A DNA stretch of 64,000 nt from Cololabis saira. Taxonomy: Eukaryota > Chordata > Actinopteri > Beloniformes > Belonidae. The translations under genes were made by a program, and so were the position numbers. Under the pieces are notes generated by a model. That model made no database searches, had not been told where the DNA came from, and worked only from the letters and a program-made list of their open reading frames with translations. The stretch covers positions 54,720,566-54,784,565 of the forward strand of contig NC_084589.1 of NCBI RefSeq assembly GCF_033807715.1, read 5' to 3'. Each line of letters starts with the position of its first letter. Position 1 is the stretch's first letter. Positions 63,066 through 64,000 of the stretch are shown in pieces.

Positions 63066-64000
63066 GGTTGATTTACCTGCCGCAGGGAGACACTGATACT
63101 GGACCAGATTTAAAGCTTAATAAAGTGGAAAAGCCACCAGGACAAAAACCAGGACCAACATGATTGGATACAGGGAACAGTTTTAGGATAGGGAGGTTTC
63201 ACTCCTACTTCTCACCTGGAGCTCCAACCAGGACCTCCTTAACCCTACAAAGACCAAGTTAACCCTGAACACTTCTCACCTATGTGCCGTCTGTTTAGAC
63301 TTTTCCCCCGGCGATTAAAAGGAGACACAACAACTGTTAATGCAAAGAAGTGAAAACAAAGTGTGTGATTTTAAATCATTTTTCTACACGAGAACGTGGC
63401 GTTCTGACAGCTGGAAGAGTTTCTGAGGAAAAGCAGCAGCAGAGACTTTTCCTTGAAACTCGGAGTGGAAACGCGAAGAGACTTAAATGGAAACAGACGG
63501 CTCGGTCTCACGGAGCGTCAGACGCAGCCGTGACATCGGCAGCTTTTCATCGCTGCAGCTTTTCATCGCTGCAGCTTTTCATCGCTGCAGGATTCTCCGA
63601 GGGTTCAAGGTCTCGGTTCAGGCTCACGCCGAGCAGCTACGGCGGGATTCCCCGTCCTCAAAACATTCAGCGGTTACAGAAACTCACAAAGCTCCTTTAA
63701 CGAGCAAAACAATGAAAACAATGAAAACATGACCAACAGCCAATGGAGCAGTGGTGTCTACACAACCACGGGGGAGAAACCAGGACCCCTGTCTATAGGT
63801 AGTGTAAACTCTAGTGTGTTAGAGTCAGTAGTCATAGTTGCAGCTATAGAACAAGACTATAATAGTTAGTCTCAAATATAGCTTGGTGGTAGATATGCTG
63901 CTATAGGCCTATGCTGCAGGGGGCACCGACATGATCCACTGGGCGGTGCCTCTCACCCTTCTTCTCCTCTCCTCTTCCCTTCCTCTCTTCTCAATTTCCA
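63066..64000. other. Right end of window, no gene
   Basis: Only a short 18-bp tandem (cttttcatcgctgcag, 63540-63590) stands out. No coding region that I can support. Confidence 0.45.

Overview
The window comes from a vertebrate nuclear genome, most probably a teleost fish. The evidence is a vertebrate-type multi-exon extracellular-matrix gene with compact GT-AG exons, set among fish-typical mobile elements: hAT-like non-autonomous elements with 8-bp target duplications, foldback MITEs, a tRNA-derived SINE, L1- and L2/RTE-like LINE remnants, and solo LTRs. Dense micro- and minisatellites fill much of the rest.

One protein-coding gene is supported. It lies on the minus strand and fills about 52 kb (52232 down to 381). 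It encodes a collagen VI alpha chain of the alpha-3/4/5/6 class, closest by inspection to alpha-6(VI)-like chains. I placed 34 coding exons with plausible splice sites. They join into one uninterrupted frame of 7,009 nt (2,336 codons plus one base). The order is signal peptide, nine N-terminal von Willebrand factor A (vWA) domains, a cysteine-rich hinge, a 339-residue triple helix in 18 exons, and the C1 vWA domain. The 3' end of the gene (C2 and beyond) runs off the left edge, and any non-coding first exon was not found.

Layout by coordinate: 1-5.2 kb holds the last two visible exons (C1 domain) plus hAT, LINE and MITE debris. 5.2-8.4 kb holds a SINE, LINE tails and the exon just after the helix. 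8.4-21.5 kb holds the helix exons, separated by very large minisatellites (8.95-11.29, 12.6-13.0, 14.95-15.5 and 17.4-19.13 kb) and a solo LTR. 21.6-24.2 kb holds an LTR with primer-binding site and a minisatellite. 24.9-52.2 kb holds the vWA exons, with introns full of nested transposons. 52.3-64 kb is upstream non-coding DNA with an RFX-like palindrome pair, a CAG run, kilobase-scale tetranucleotide arrays and LINE remnants; I see no gene there.

The gene product would be a secreted, microfibril-forming collagen chain, expected to assemble with alpha-1(VI) and alpha-2(VI). I found no obviously new multi-gene system. The most notable points are the count of nine N-terminal vWA domains, repeated duplications at exon edges, a minisatellite family carried inside hAT-like elements, and several transposon-into-transposon insertions that can be dated relative to each other.
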